From contig CAKZUM010000485.1 of NCBI GenBank assembly GCA_937921525.1, forward strand, positions 1-7,068: DNA of 7,068 nt, written 5' to 3'. Of the stretch, positions 1-6,159 are shown piece by piece. The stretch is from an uncultured Saprospiraceae bacterium (GTDB taxonomy: Bacteria > Bacteroidota > Bacteroidia > Chitinophagales > Saprospiraceae). Each line of letters begins with the position of its first letter. Positions within the stretch are counted from its first letter, which is position 1. The translations under genes and the position numbers were made by a program. The notes beneath the pieces were generated by a model that searched no databases, was not told the DNA's origin, and was given only the letters and a program-made list of their open reading frames with translations.

Positions 1-1
1 A

Positions 2-364
2 GATGGCGATGTTGGGTCTTTATTAGGCTTTGGATTCCCTCCTTATACAGGTGGTGCTATATCCTATATTGACTATGTAGGCGTTCAGCAATTTGTTGAC
101 GACTGTGATGATTTTGAAAAACGTTTCGGTGCAAGATGGAAGGTGCCTGCTAACTTACGTAAGATGGCAGAAGCTGGTCAAACTTTTTATGGAAAGACAG
201 GTATCAGTAATAAGAAATTGGGCATGTCTGAAATTAAAAAGATGAAGGAAGCAGACTTGGTAAAGTATGCTAATTCTTTGGGTATTGAGGCTAGCGTAGA
301 TGACTTGAAGAAAGATACTTTGGATAAAGTATTGACTAAATTGGGTTATAGTAGCCTTGTATAG
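2..364 (+). CDS. Fatty-acid oxidation multifunctional protein (FadJ/FadB type), C-terminal fragment
   Basis: This is the 3' end of a gene that begins left of the window; 120 residues are visible and the frame is open from base 2 to the TAG at 362. Residues 9-63 (GFGFPPYTGG, YIDYVG, a RFG motif, then the PANLRKMAEAGQTFY block) match the last helical domain of the 3-hydroxyacyl-CoA dehydrogenase part of FadB/FadJ alpha subunits. These proteins combine enoyl-CoA hydratase and 3-hydroxyacyl-CoA dehydrogenase activity in cytoplasmic beta-oxidation. Family members normally stop just after the FY/FW motif. Here about 55 more residues follow, of which 75-116 form a compact, lysine-rich helical segment (ADLVKYANSLGIEA, then LKKDTLDKVLTKLGY) that looks like a HeH/SAP/Rho-N-type helix-extended-helix module. 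The family call is firm. The identity of the tail is inference. FadJ and FadB cannot be told apart from this piece. Confidence 0.85.
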   Translation, partial: DGDVGSLLGFGFPPYTGGAISYIDYVGVQQFVDDCDDFEKRFGARWKVPANLRKMAEAGQTFYGKTGISNKKLGMSEIKKMKEADLVKYANSLGIEASVDDLKKDTLDKVLTKLGYSSLV

Positions 365-384
365 TCTAGGCATTCTTTTGTAGG

Positions 385-424
385 AAAAACGGATCGTATT
401 TTATTATACGGTCCGTTTTTTTTT
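385..424 (+). terminator. Rho-independent terminator after the beta-oxidation gene
   Basis: A 15-bp stem pairs 385-399 with 406-420, with one G-U pair and a 6-nt loop (TTTATT). The core is ACGGATCGTAT against ATACGGTCCGT. An unbroken T-run reaches 424. It lies 20 bases after the stop codon. The A-run on the left side of the stem means it could also act on transcripts from the other strand. Confidence 0.9.
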
Positions 425-434
425 GTAACTATTA

Positions 435-629
435 ACAAGTTTATCTACACCACAGAAGTAGTTGACAATTTTACCACATAGGTACATAGGTCACATAGTG
501 TGACATGTACCTATGTGATCTATGTACCTATGTGGTAAAAACAACCCTAGCTATGTCATTCTAATTTTTCCAACTACTTCACTCCTAAATTTGTGGTATA
601 ACTAATATCAACTACGTTGATAAACTTGT
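435..629. repeat. Nested palindromic intergenic element A
   Basis: Four nested pairs of inverted arms fold this stretch into one long hairpin. 435-445 pairs with 619-629 (ACAAGTTTATC, 11 bp), 449-454 with 592-597 (ACCACA), 455-464 with 571-580 (GAAGTAGTTG, 10 bp), and 469-498 with 511-540 (30 bp, the only imperfection being G490 opposite T519). The innermost arm is built from 8-bp units of the form ACATAGGT, and its tip can form an alternative small hairpin (GTCAC, 490-494, with GTGAC, 500-504). The right shoulder carries a perfect mini-hairpin at 607-621 (ATCAAC-TAC-GTTGAT). There is no coding potential. It sits between a terminator and the next gene's start, so it may be a non-autonomous repeat or a structured upstream region. 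Positions 630-720 show nothing I recognise. Confidence 0.85.
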
Positions 630-720
630 CAAGAAATCTTATCGAAAATTTCCTAAATCATTAGATTAGCAAACAAATCTTTTGTACTTTCACTATATCA
701 TCAAATTTCAAAAAAATAAT

Positions 721-1614
721 ATGAAAGATTTTAAAAATAAGGTGGTCGTAATCACAGGGGCTGGCTCCGGAATGGGTAGAGAATTAGCCTTACAATTTGC
801 AGATAAAGGGGCAAAAGTAGCCATCAATGACTGGAACCATGATACCTTGAATGAGACGCTAGCAATGGTTAAGGAAAAGGGGGGCGAAGGAATTGCTAGA
901 CGCTTTGATGTGTCCGATAAAAAAGCAGTTTATAATTTTGCTAAGGAAGTAGTTAGTTACTTTGGGCATGTGGATGTCGTCATAAATAATGCAGGGTTTA
1001 CGATACCCGCTAGAAGCTTGGAACATTCAGAGTACGAAGACTTTGAAAAAGTTATTGGAGTGAATATGTGGGGCGTAATCTATGGATCAAAGGCATTTTT
1101 GCCACATCTCAAAAAACGACCAGAAGGGGTGTTAATGAATACCTCTAGTGTGTTTGGTATTTTTGGCTTTCCGACACAAGGCCCCTATTGCACCTCTAAG
1201 TTTGCTGTAAGAGGCTTTACGGAAACGTTGCGTCAAGAATTGGAAGTAGAAGGAACTAAGAATGTACACGTTTGCTGTATTCATCCCGGTGGCATTAAGA
1301 CAGGTATCGTAGCTAATATAGACCATTCCAAATCTTCTTTAACGAAAGAAGAAATTGAAGAGGGAAAGAAAATGTTTGATGAGAATGCACCTACTACTGC
1401 AGCAGATGCAGCGGCTCAAATTATAAGGGCTATCGAAAAGAAAAATCCTAAATTATTAATAGGCAGAGATGCCCGAATTATGGATTTTATCACTCGTTTA
1501 TTTCCAACTAAATATGGTAAGTTTTTATTAAGGAACATTCAAGTGAATTTGGAAGCTTATCAGCCTGCGCCTAAAAAGAAAACAGCAAAGACTATGGAAT
1601 CTGAATCTGTTTAA
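721..1614 (+). CDS. SDR-family NAD(P)-dependent oxidoreductase
   Basis: A classical short-chain dehydrogenase of 297 residues. The Rossmann cofactor motif TGAGSGMG is at 12-19, the acidic residue after beta-2 is Asp37 (points to NAD(H) rather than NADP(H)), and the NNAG motif is at 89-92. The catalytic set is Asn115, Ser143 (in NTSSVFG), Tyr156 and Lys160 (YCTSK). The PGG segment that closes the active site follows (HPGGIKTGI). The 40-50 residues past the usual core end in a lysine-rich tail. The substrate cannot be read from sequence; alcohols, sterols or acyl chains are all possible, and the lipid genes on both sides favour a lipid-related one. I start at ATG 721 because a TTG at 682 would add 13 residues in front of the first beta-strand, outside the family's usual N-terminus. 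The bases before the ATG are A-rich with no Shine-Dalgarno motif. Confidence 0.9.
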   Translation: MKDFKNKVVVITGAGSGMGRELALQFADKGAKVAINDWNHDTLNETLAMVKEKGGEGIARRFDVSDKKAVYNFAKEVVSYFGHVDVVINNAGFTIPARSLEHSEYEDFEKVIGVNMWGVIYGSKAFLPHLKKRPEGVLMNTSSVFGIFGFPTQGPYCTSKFAVRGFTETLRQELEVEGTKNVHVCCIHPGGIKTGIVANIDHSKSSLTKEEIEEGKKMFDENAPTTAADAAAQIIRAIEKKNPKLLIGRDARIMDFITRLFPTKYGKFLLRNIQVNLEAYQPAPKKKTAKTMESESV

Positions 1615-1655
1615 AGAGATTCCAACAAATTTAAAATTTAAACGTTCTATTTATA

Positions 1656-1740
1656 AGGAGAATAGAGAAGCGAGAGTAGAGAGTAGAGACGTATTTTCAT
1701 TCAAACAACGAAATTTCATCTGTTATATTTACACTCTATT
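1656..1740. repeat. Purine-rich tandem repeat with weak inverted flank (element B)
   Basis: GAGAGTA is repeated at 1672-1678 and 1679-1685, followed by a partial GAGAC, with looser copies before it (GAGAATAGAGAAGC). The 7-mer AATAGAG at 1661-1667 is matched in inverse by CTCTATT at 1734-1740, so the stretch could be a decayed member of the palindromic repeat class seen elsewhere in the window. It fills most of the 148-bp gap between the SDR gene and the SCP2 gene. The inverted match is short enough to be chance. Confidence 0.4.
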
Positions 1741-1762
1741 TAATTAATTAATAAAATTTAAT

Positions 1763-2059
1763 ATGTTAGACGCCATCGTAAGCGAAATGCAAGCAAAAGC
1801 AGCAAGTGCTGATGCAATTGGTAATTCTTTAAAATTTGCCTTTGGAGACGGAGAATGTATTCACATTGACGGTACAGGAGATACTAATGTGCTAACGACA
1901 GAAGATAAAGAAGCAGACTGTACCATTAATATTAGTAAAGAAGACTTAGCAGCAGTTTCTTCTGGAGACTTAAATCCAATGATGGCTGTAATGAGTGGTA
2001 AGATTAAGATTGATGGAGATATGGGGGTAGCTATGAAGTTACAGTCTTTGTTAGGATAA
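1763..2059 (+). CDS. SCP2 sterol/lipid-carrier domain protein
   Basis: A 98-residue protein made of a single SCP2 domain. It has the typical alternation of an N-terminal helix (LDAIVSEMQAKAA), a beta-sheet (SLKFAFGDGECIHIDGTG, then ADCTINISKEDLAAVSSG) and the C-terminal signature MMAVMSGKIKIDGDMGVAMKL at about 73-93. Such domains form a hydrophobic tunnel that binds fatty acyl-CoAs, sterols or other lipids. In animals the domain is fused to a peroxisomal 17beta-HSD4 dehydrogenase or to a thiolase; in bacteria it is often free-standing. There is no signal peptide, so it should be cytoplasmic. It follows the SDR gene by 148 bp on the same strand and may share its transcript. With the HSD10-like gene opposite, it fits a role in presenting acyl-CoA substrates. 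Its ligand is unknown. Confidence 0.92.
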   Translation: MLDAIVSEMQAKAASADAIGNSLKFAFGDGECIHIDGTGDTNVLTTEDKEADCTINISKEDLAAVSSGDLNPMMAVMSGKIKIDGDMGVAMKLQSLLG

Positions 2060-2082
2060 ATATAGACTAGCAAAAAATACTA

Positions 2083-2124
2083 CGAAGCCAACTATCTTTA
2101 TTGATAGTTGGCTTTGCTTGTTTT
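2083..2124. terminator. Bidirectional terminator between convergent genes
   Basis: A perfect 12-bp stem, AAGCCAACTATC (2085-2096) with GATAGTTGGCTT (2103-2114), surrounds a 6-nt loop. C2083-G2116 and G2084-T2115 extend it by two pairs. A T-rich stretch follows on the plus strand. An A-run at 2073-2078 gives the T-tract for minus-strand transcripts. It lies exactly between the stops of the SCP2 gene and the convergent HSD10-like gene. Confidence 0.9.
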
Positions 2125-2128
2125 ATTC

Positions 2129-2899
2129 CTATCTCGGTGCCATTCTAATTGCTCCATCCAAGCGAATCACCTCGCCATTCAACATCGGATTTTCGATAAT
2201 AGATTGTGCCATGTGGGCATATTCTGATGGTCGTCCTAGCCTTGGCGGAAAAGGAACTTGTCGTTCTAAGGAATCTATTACTTCTTGTGGTGCAGCTTGA
2301 AACAAAGGAGTCATAAATAAGCCCGGTGCAATAGTTACACATCGGATTCCTTGTCTAGCTAAATCTCTCGCAATAGGTAAGGTCATCCCAACAATTCCTC
2401 CTTTGGATGCCGAATAAGCGACTTGCCCTACCTGTCCGTCAAAAGCAGCTACACTAGCGGTATTGATAATAACGCCTCGTTCTCCATTTTCACTAGGTGT
2501 ATTCGTTTGCATTATTTCAGCAGCTAAACGAAGAACATTAAAGGTACCGATTAAATTGATTTTAATTACCTTTTCAAAAGTAGCCAAATCATGAGCACCC
2601 TTTTTATGCACCGTTTTTTGTCCAGAACCAATACCTGCACAGTTGATACATATATCGACTGTACCGAAAGTTTTAACGGCCCTAGCTAATGCTTCTTTTA
2701 CTTGACTTTCACTAGTGACATCTGTTTTATCAAAAATCACTTTATCCTTTCCTAATTCAGCGACTATTGCTTTGCCCCGATCCATATTTAGGTCCATAAT
2801 CAAAACCTTTGCGCCATTGCCCACAAGATTACGGACAGTTGCTTCTCCTAGTCCTGATGCGCCGCCAGTAACGACAGCTACTTTGTTTTCAATATTCAT
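2129..2899 (-). CDS. 3-hydroxyacyl-CoA dehydrogenase type 2-like SDR (HSD10 family)
   Basis: A 256-residue SDR that oxidises, by family, 3-hydroxyacyl-CoA to 3-ketoacyl-CoA with NAD+, the third step of beta-oxidation. Motifs are TGGASGLG (11-18), Asp36 after beta-2 (NAD preference), NCAG (86-89), Asn115, Ser149 (NTASVAAF), Tyr162 and Lys166 (YSASKGGIVG), and the C-terminal block GEVIRLDGAIRM. From memory of the human HSD17B10 protein, several of these blocks are almost unchanged, including NCAGI instead of the usual NNAG, GTFNV.RLAA, PIARDLA, TIAPGLF.TPL and the C-terminus. The length is also nearly the same. This supports the family far more tightly than a general SDR call. The start ATG lies in an AT-rich context with no Shine-Dalgarno motif. 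It converges on the SCP2 gene. HSD10 enzymes are promiscuous (2-methyl-3-hydroxybutyryl-CoA, steroids), so the natural substrate is uncertain. Confidence 0.93.
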   Translation of the reverse strand: MNIENKVAVVTGGASGLGEATVRNLVGNGAKVLIMDLNMDRGKAIVAELGKDKVIFDKTDVTSESQVKEALARAVKTFGTVDICINCAGIGSGQKTVHKKGAHDLATFEKVIKINLIGTFNVLRLAAEIMQTNTPSENGERGVIINTASVAAFDGQVGQVAYSASKGGIVGMTLPIARDLARQGIRCVTIAPGLFMTPLFQAAPQEVIDSLERQVPFPPRLGRPSEYAHMAQSIIENPMLNGEVIRLDGAIRMAPR

Positions 2900-2924
2900 T
2901 TTTAATTTAATTTAGAATTCTTAC

Positions 2925-3053
2925 GATTAGGATTTCCAGTTTTTGCAAACTGTATCGAATACGGCAATCGTATTTTTTTCCTGAAAATTTCTACCATCTA
3001 CATCATCATCTATTGAATGAGTAGCAATCCTAATAATCCTACAAATCCTAATC
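2925..3053. repeat. Palindromic intergenic element C with 9-bp tandem units
   Basis: GATTAGGATTT at 2925-2935 is inverted as AAATCCTAATC at 3043-3053. The right arm belongs to a tandem run of three 9-bp units (AATCCTAAT, AATCCTACA, AATCCTAAT; 3026-3052). Inside the left side sit two perfect mini-hairpins: CAGTTT-TTGC-AAACTG (2937-2952) and AATACG-GCAAT-CGTATT (2958-2974). The second is followed by five more T residues on the plus strand, so it could end plus-strand transcription. The element starts about 25 bp upstream of the HSD10-like gene and would lie in its promoter or leader. Confidence 0.75.
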
Positions 3054-3225
3054 TATGTTAGTGTAGTATATCATCCATCAAATACAACTCTTGCGGTAAA
3101 ATATCCGTCCATTTCACAGAGTAGTATAGGACTAAAGCTACAAATTATTGTTAAAAGGCAGGTATTTATGGGACTTTAATTTATCATTAAAGAAACACTA
3201 TGGTAGTATAAATATGGAATGGATT
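3054..3225. other. Rest of the gap between HSD10-like gene and Na/Pi cotransporter gene
   Basis: No gene is seen. The octamer GTAGTATA occurs three times (3063-3070, 3121-3128, 3203-3210). A 7-bp hairpin, CTTTAAT-TTATC-ATTAAAG (3174-3192), lies 34 bases past the stop of the cotransporter gene and might weakly terminate it, but no T-run follows on that strand. Confidence 0.4.
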
Positions 3226-4920
3226 CTATGAAGGGCTAGCAATAATTGTATTAGAAATATTAAACAAATGATCCCCAATTCTTTCTAAGGAAGTAAATAA
3301 ATTATGGTAGATCAATTCACTATGCACATTATAATCTTGACGACTGGATATATCTTGACTTTCCGATCTCATTAGATCTCTTTGATCATTGATCTGTTCT
3401 TCTATCTTTAAGGCTTTCAATTTTCCTTCTGGATTTTCTTGAGTACTCGCTAGATTCTCGTTCGTTATCTCAAACGAACGTTTGACTAAAGCCAATAGAT
3501 CAGTTAGACGGGTTCGTTGTTGTTGATTGAACCATATTTTTTCTTTTCTTTTGCGTTCAATCGTATTGGCCATTTGGTGGAAAATATTAGCAATACGCTC
3601 TAACTCTGTGCAGCTATCAATTAAGCCTTTAATTTTAAAAGCCGTTTTAGAAGTGACGTCCTCTTTAGAAATTTTAAGTAAGTACTCTGTTAATTCTAAA
3701 TTTATTCGGTTGGTAATTTTCTCATACTTTTGAATCCTCACCATCATTTCTTCTGGTTCCTCTGCATTAATGGAGAAAAGCATGGTACTAACGAAATTGG
3801 TCATTCTACCAGTAATTTCTCCAAAATGGGCTGCTTTTTTTTGCACTTCTAAAATGGATAATTCTGAAATAGATACAGTAGATGCTAAATAGTTTAAGCG
3901 ATTAATTTCATCATTTTCGCCTCTTGATTTAACCGTCTTAGTTGCTAAGTTAACCAGCCAAGGTATAAACCCAATGAATAAAATCGCATTTAAAATATTA
4001 AAGATGGTATGAAAGGCCGCCAATGCTAAGGGCACATTCTTTGCATCCGTATAGGCCGAGTTGGTGTATATGGTTTGTTGTAGAATATTATCCAAAAATT
4101 CTAAAAAAAATGGTAACATGATAAACATCCAACAGACACCAAGAATATTCAATAAACTATGAATTCTGGCAGCTCTTTTGGCAAATACATTGCCCACTAA
4201 AGCGGCTACCTCTGCTGTTACAGTCGTCCCAATATTTTGACCCAATACCATAGTTGCCGCTACTTCTAATGGAATCCAGCCATTTGCGGACATCACTAGA
4301 GTTAAAGCCATAGCCGCACTAGACGACTGCACGATAATGGTAGTGATCGCACCGAATAAAATAAATAGTAGGCCAGAAAAAAAACCCCAATTAGCGAAGG
4401 AAGATAGAAACGCAAGTGAATCAGAATCATTTTGTAAGATGGGGATACTTTCTTGTAAAAACTGTAAGCCTAAAAAAAGGATGGCAAAGCCAATTAAAAA
4501 TTCTCCCCAAAATCTGATTTTCCCTTTATTAATAAATAACAAGGGAACGGCTATTGCAAAAATAGGAATAGATAGCGTATGGAGTTTAACTTGAAAACCA
4601 AGTACCGAAATAATCCAAGCAGTAATGGTCGTCCCAATATTAGCTCCCATAATTAGGCCCGCCGCTTCCACTAAAGTCAATAAACCTGCATTGGCAAAAC
4701 TAACGGTCATCACCGTAGTCGCAGAGGAAGACTGCACAAATGCCGTAACTAAAAAACCAGAAAGGACTCCTAAAAAGCGATTACGGGTCATCATGGACAG
4801 CGCTTTTCTGAGCTGCACTCCACCCGCTTTTTGAATACCCTCGCTCATAACTTTCATGCCGTACATGAAAAATGCGAGTGCACCCAATACTTTTAATAAA
4901 TTGATTATTATAGGAATCAT
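3226..4920 (-). CDS. Na+/phosphate cotransporter with C-terminal PhoU-like domain
   Basis: A 564-residue inner-membrane protein of the PNaS (NptA) family, expected to move inorganic phosphate together with Na+. The duplicated core shows the two signature repeats: QSSSATT at 63-69 with GANIGTT at 92-98, then QSSSAAMA at 198-205 with GQNIGTT at 227-233. Hydrophobic membrane segments fill roughly 1-325. From about 350 to the end the protein is soluble and helical, with PhoU-like motifs (ELERIAN at 439-445, LERIGDH at 545-551). PhoU domains bind metal clusters and tune phosphate transport. Length and domain order are usual for bacterial members. The start ATG follows an A-run and lies 10 bp from the edge of a palindromic element that fills the gap to the upstream permease gene. 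Direction of flux (import or export) cannot be decided from sequence. Confidence 0.93.
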   Translation of the reverse strand: MIPIIINLLKVLGALAFFMYGMKVMSEGIQKAGGVQLRKALSMMTRNRFLGVLSGFLVTAFVQSSSATTVMTVSFANAGLLTLVEAAGLIMGANIGTTITAWIISVLGFQVKLHTLSIPIFAIAVPLLFINKGKIRFWGEFLIGFAILFLGLQFLQESIPILQNDSDSLAFLSSFANWGFFSGLLFILFGAITTIIVQSSSAAMALTLVMSANGWIPLEVAATMVLGQNIGTTVTAEVAALVGNVFAKRAARIHSLLNILGVCWMFIMLPFFLEFLDNILQQTIYTNSAYTDAKNVPLALAAFHTIFNILNAILFIGFIPWLVNLATKTVKSRGENDEINRLNYLASTVSISELSILEVQKKAAHFGEITGRMTNFVSTMLFSINAEEPEEMMVRIQKYEKITNRINLELTEYLLKISKEDVTSKTAFKIKGLIDSCTELERIANIFHQMANTIERKRKEKIWFNQQQRTRLTDLLALVKRSFEITNENLASTQENPEGKLKALKIEEQINDQRDLMRSESQDISSRQDYNVHSELIYHNLFTSLERIGDHLFNISNTIIASPS

Positions 4921-4930
4921 TTTTTTAGTT

Positions 4931-5161
4931 AGAAGTCAGAGGTCAGATCGTCAACTACGTTGACTGTCAGAGATCAGATATCAGGCCGTCTTTATTGGAC
5001 TGTCAGATGTCAGATCCTCTCGCTGTCAGAAGCGTCATAGGTCAACATCATAAACCCGCCCGCTCTGACGGCAGTCGGGCTGGTCTGACATCTGACCGTT
5101 CCGAAGTATTTCGGAACAGTCTGACCTCTGACTTCTTTTTCAAGACCTCTGACTTCTTTTT
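4931..5161. repeat. Palindromic element D filling the gap between two phosphate transporter genes
   Basis: The outer arms are perfect: AGAAGTCAGAGGTCAGA (4931-4947) is inverted at 5120-5136. A second inner pair, GTCAGATGTCAGA (5002-5014), is inverted at 5084-5096. The 18-mer GACCTCTGACTTCTTTTT occurs twice in tandem (5123-5140 and 5144-5161), the second copy running into the stop codon of the PiT gene. The arms are degenerate repeats of GTCAGA(G/T). Mini-hairpins interrupt them: GTCAAC-TAC-GTTGAC (4950-4964), CGCT-6 nt-AGCG (5021-5034), GCCCG-13 nt-CGGGC (5058-5080) and GTTCCGAA-GTAT-TTCGGAAC (5098-5117). Because both neighbours are on the minus strand and no classical terminator is seen, the element would be transcribed as the leader of the cotransporter gene if transcription reads through. 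Confidence 0.88.
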
Positions 5162-6143
5162 ATATAGTTAAAAAACGAATCAAGAATACCAGCGCAATAC
5201 TTATTGCTAAACCAAAGAAGACTTTCGCTAAATCCATCCCCAAATCTTTCAACGTCTCTTTGGGTACTCTTTTTTCTAGATTATATCTTAATGCAATCTC
5301 TCTACCTGCTAATAATCCTAAAAATACCCAAGTGGTACTCATTGGTATATTGTTCAATTCCTTAAAGAAGTATAAAACGATACCATAGGATAAATCAATG
5401 AAGGTCGCCGAACGAATATCTTCCGTATTCGTTTTTGCTTTGACAATTTTTTGTATTGCCCCCCCTTTGGAATAAAAGATATAGGCTAACATAGCTAGCA
5501 AAATAGCCATAGATATAGTTAATGTCATTCCATCTACTTTCCTCGGCAAATACACATATATATTAGCAAAATCCTGTGCTAACCATTGTGTCCAAAGGAA
5601 ACCTGTGGAAGACCATTGCGCAACCGTCCACCAAGTTTTATTTTCCTCTTTAAGTGGACTAGCAACGAATTTCTTTTCTAAGCTTTTTGTAATAAATATA
5701 TATAAGACAATAGCAGTACCAAAAGCAACCAAGTAGCCTGTCATTGATTTTATGACCATGTTCTCCAAATTCTTCGGATTGAAGAAAGTCAAAATAAGGA
5801 AAGACGTACTTACTGGAATACCAAATCTGGTAATGACCATCAATACTAGTGGAGGCAATACATAAGCCCAACCAAAACCAGGGATTTCTCTAGGATCTAC
5901 ATATTTGGGATCAGCGAATCCACCATCCCCTAGTAATCTTTGATAAGATACATCGCCATCATATTGATACCATCCATAAACTAAGGTGGCAGTCATAATG
6001 GAAGCAGCAAATAACCATAACACGTACCAAGGTTTATTTTCATTGGAAGCAAGGAAAGTACCTAAGGTTTGAATAACGTCGTTCCCGACAACGGAGTAAG
6101 CGGCAAGAATAAATCCTAACCACATAATAATCATTGGATCCAT
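5160..6143 (-). CDS. Divergent PiT-family inorganic phosphate permease
   Basis: A 327-residue polytopic membrane protein with about eight to ten hydrophobic segments. PiT permeases move inorganic phosphate with H+ or Na+. They carry an inverted duplication whose signature is GANDVANA followed by a P-[IV]-STTH motif. Here the first half has VGNDVIQTLGTFLAS (19-33) and IPVSTSF (109-115), and the second half has QDFANIYVYLPR (190-201) and IPMSTTWVFLGLLAG (266-280). The pattern is clear but weakened: the second GANDA box has become AQDFAN and the STTH histidine is replaced by Phe or Trp. An extra-membrane stretch at about 60-92 (YDGDVSYQRLLGDGG) is rich in Asp and Gly. The start at 6143 is the first ATG; Met4 (6134) is an alternative. 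It is upstream of and co-directional with the Na/Pi cotransporter gene. Substrate may differ from phosphate because of the altered motifs. Confidence 0.75.
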   Translation of the reverse strand: MDPMIIMWLGFILAAYSVVGNDVIQTLGTFLASNENKPWYVLWLFAASIMTATLVYGWYQYDGDVSYQRLLGDGGFADPKYVDPREIPGFGWAYVLPPLVLMVITRFGIPVSTSFLILTFFNPKNLENMVIKSMTGYLVAFGTAIVLYIFITKSLEKKFVASPLKEENKTWWTVAQWSSTGFLWTQWLAQDFANIYVYLPRKVDGMTLTISMAILLAMLAYIFYSKGGAIQKIVKAKTNTEDIRSATFIDLSYGIVLYFFKELNNIPMSTTWVFLGLLAGREIALRYNLEKRVPKETLKDLGMDLAKVFFGLAISIALVFLIRFLTI

Positions 6144-6159
6144 GTACTGAAGTTGGTGT

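Noticed and set aside
143..364. A separate 73-residue gene starting at GTG 143
   Set aside because: The same frame is open from base 2 and encodes a recognisable FadJ/FadB C-terminal domain, so this is only an internal GTG.
435..629. Insertion sequence
   Set aside because: It has inverted ends but no transposase frame, and I see no target duplication; at most it is a non-autonomous repeat.
682..720. TTG start that would lengthen the first SDR by 13 residues
   Set aside because: The added residues lie before the first Rossmann strand, where the family has none, and the ATG at 721 is well placed.
2118..2300. 60-residue plus-strand frame beginning in the terminator
   Set aside because: It is antisense to the end of the HSD10-like gene and starts within the terminator's T-rich tail.
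3174..3192. Terminator of the Na/Pi cotransporter gene
   Set aside because: The 7-bp AT-rich stem is weak and no T-run follows it on the minus strand.
4337..4834. Plus-strand open frames opposite the Na/Pi cotransporter gene
   Set aside because: They are shadows of the transporter coding sequence, with no family resemblance.
4931..5161. CRISPR array
   Set aside because: The repeated units are 6-9 bp, degenerate and inverted, with no uniform spacers and no cas genes.
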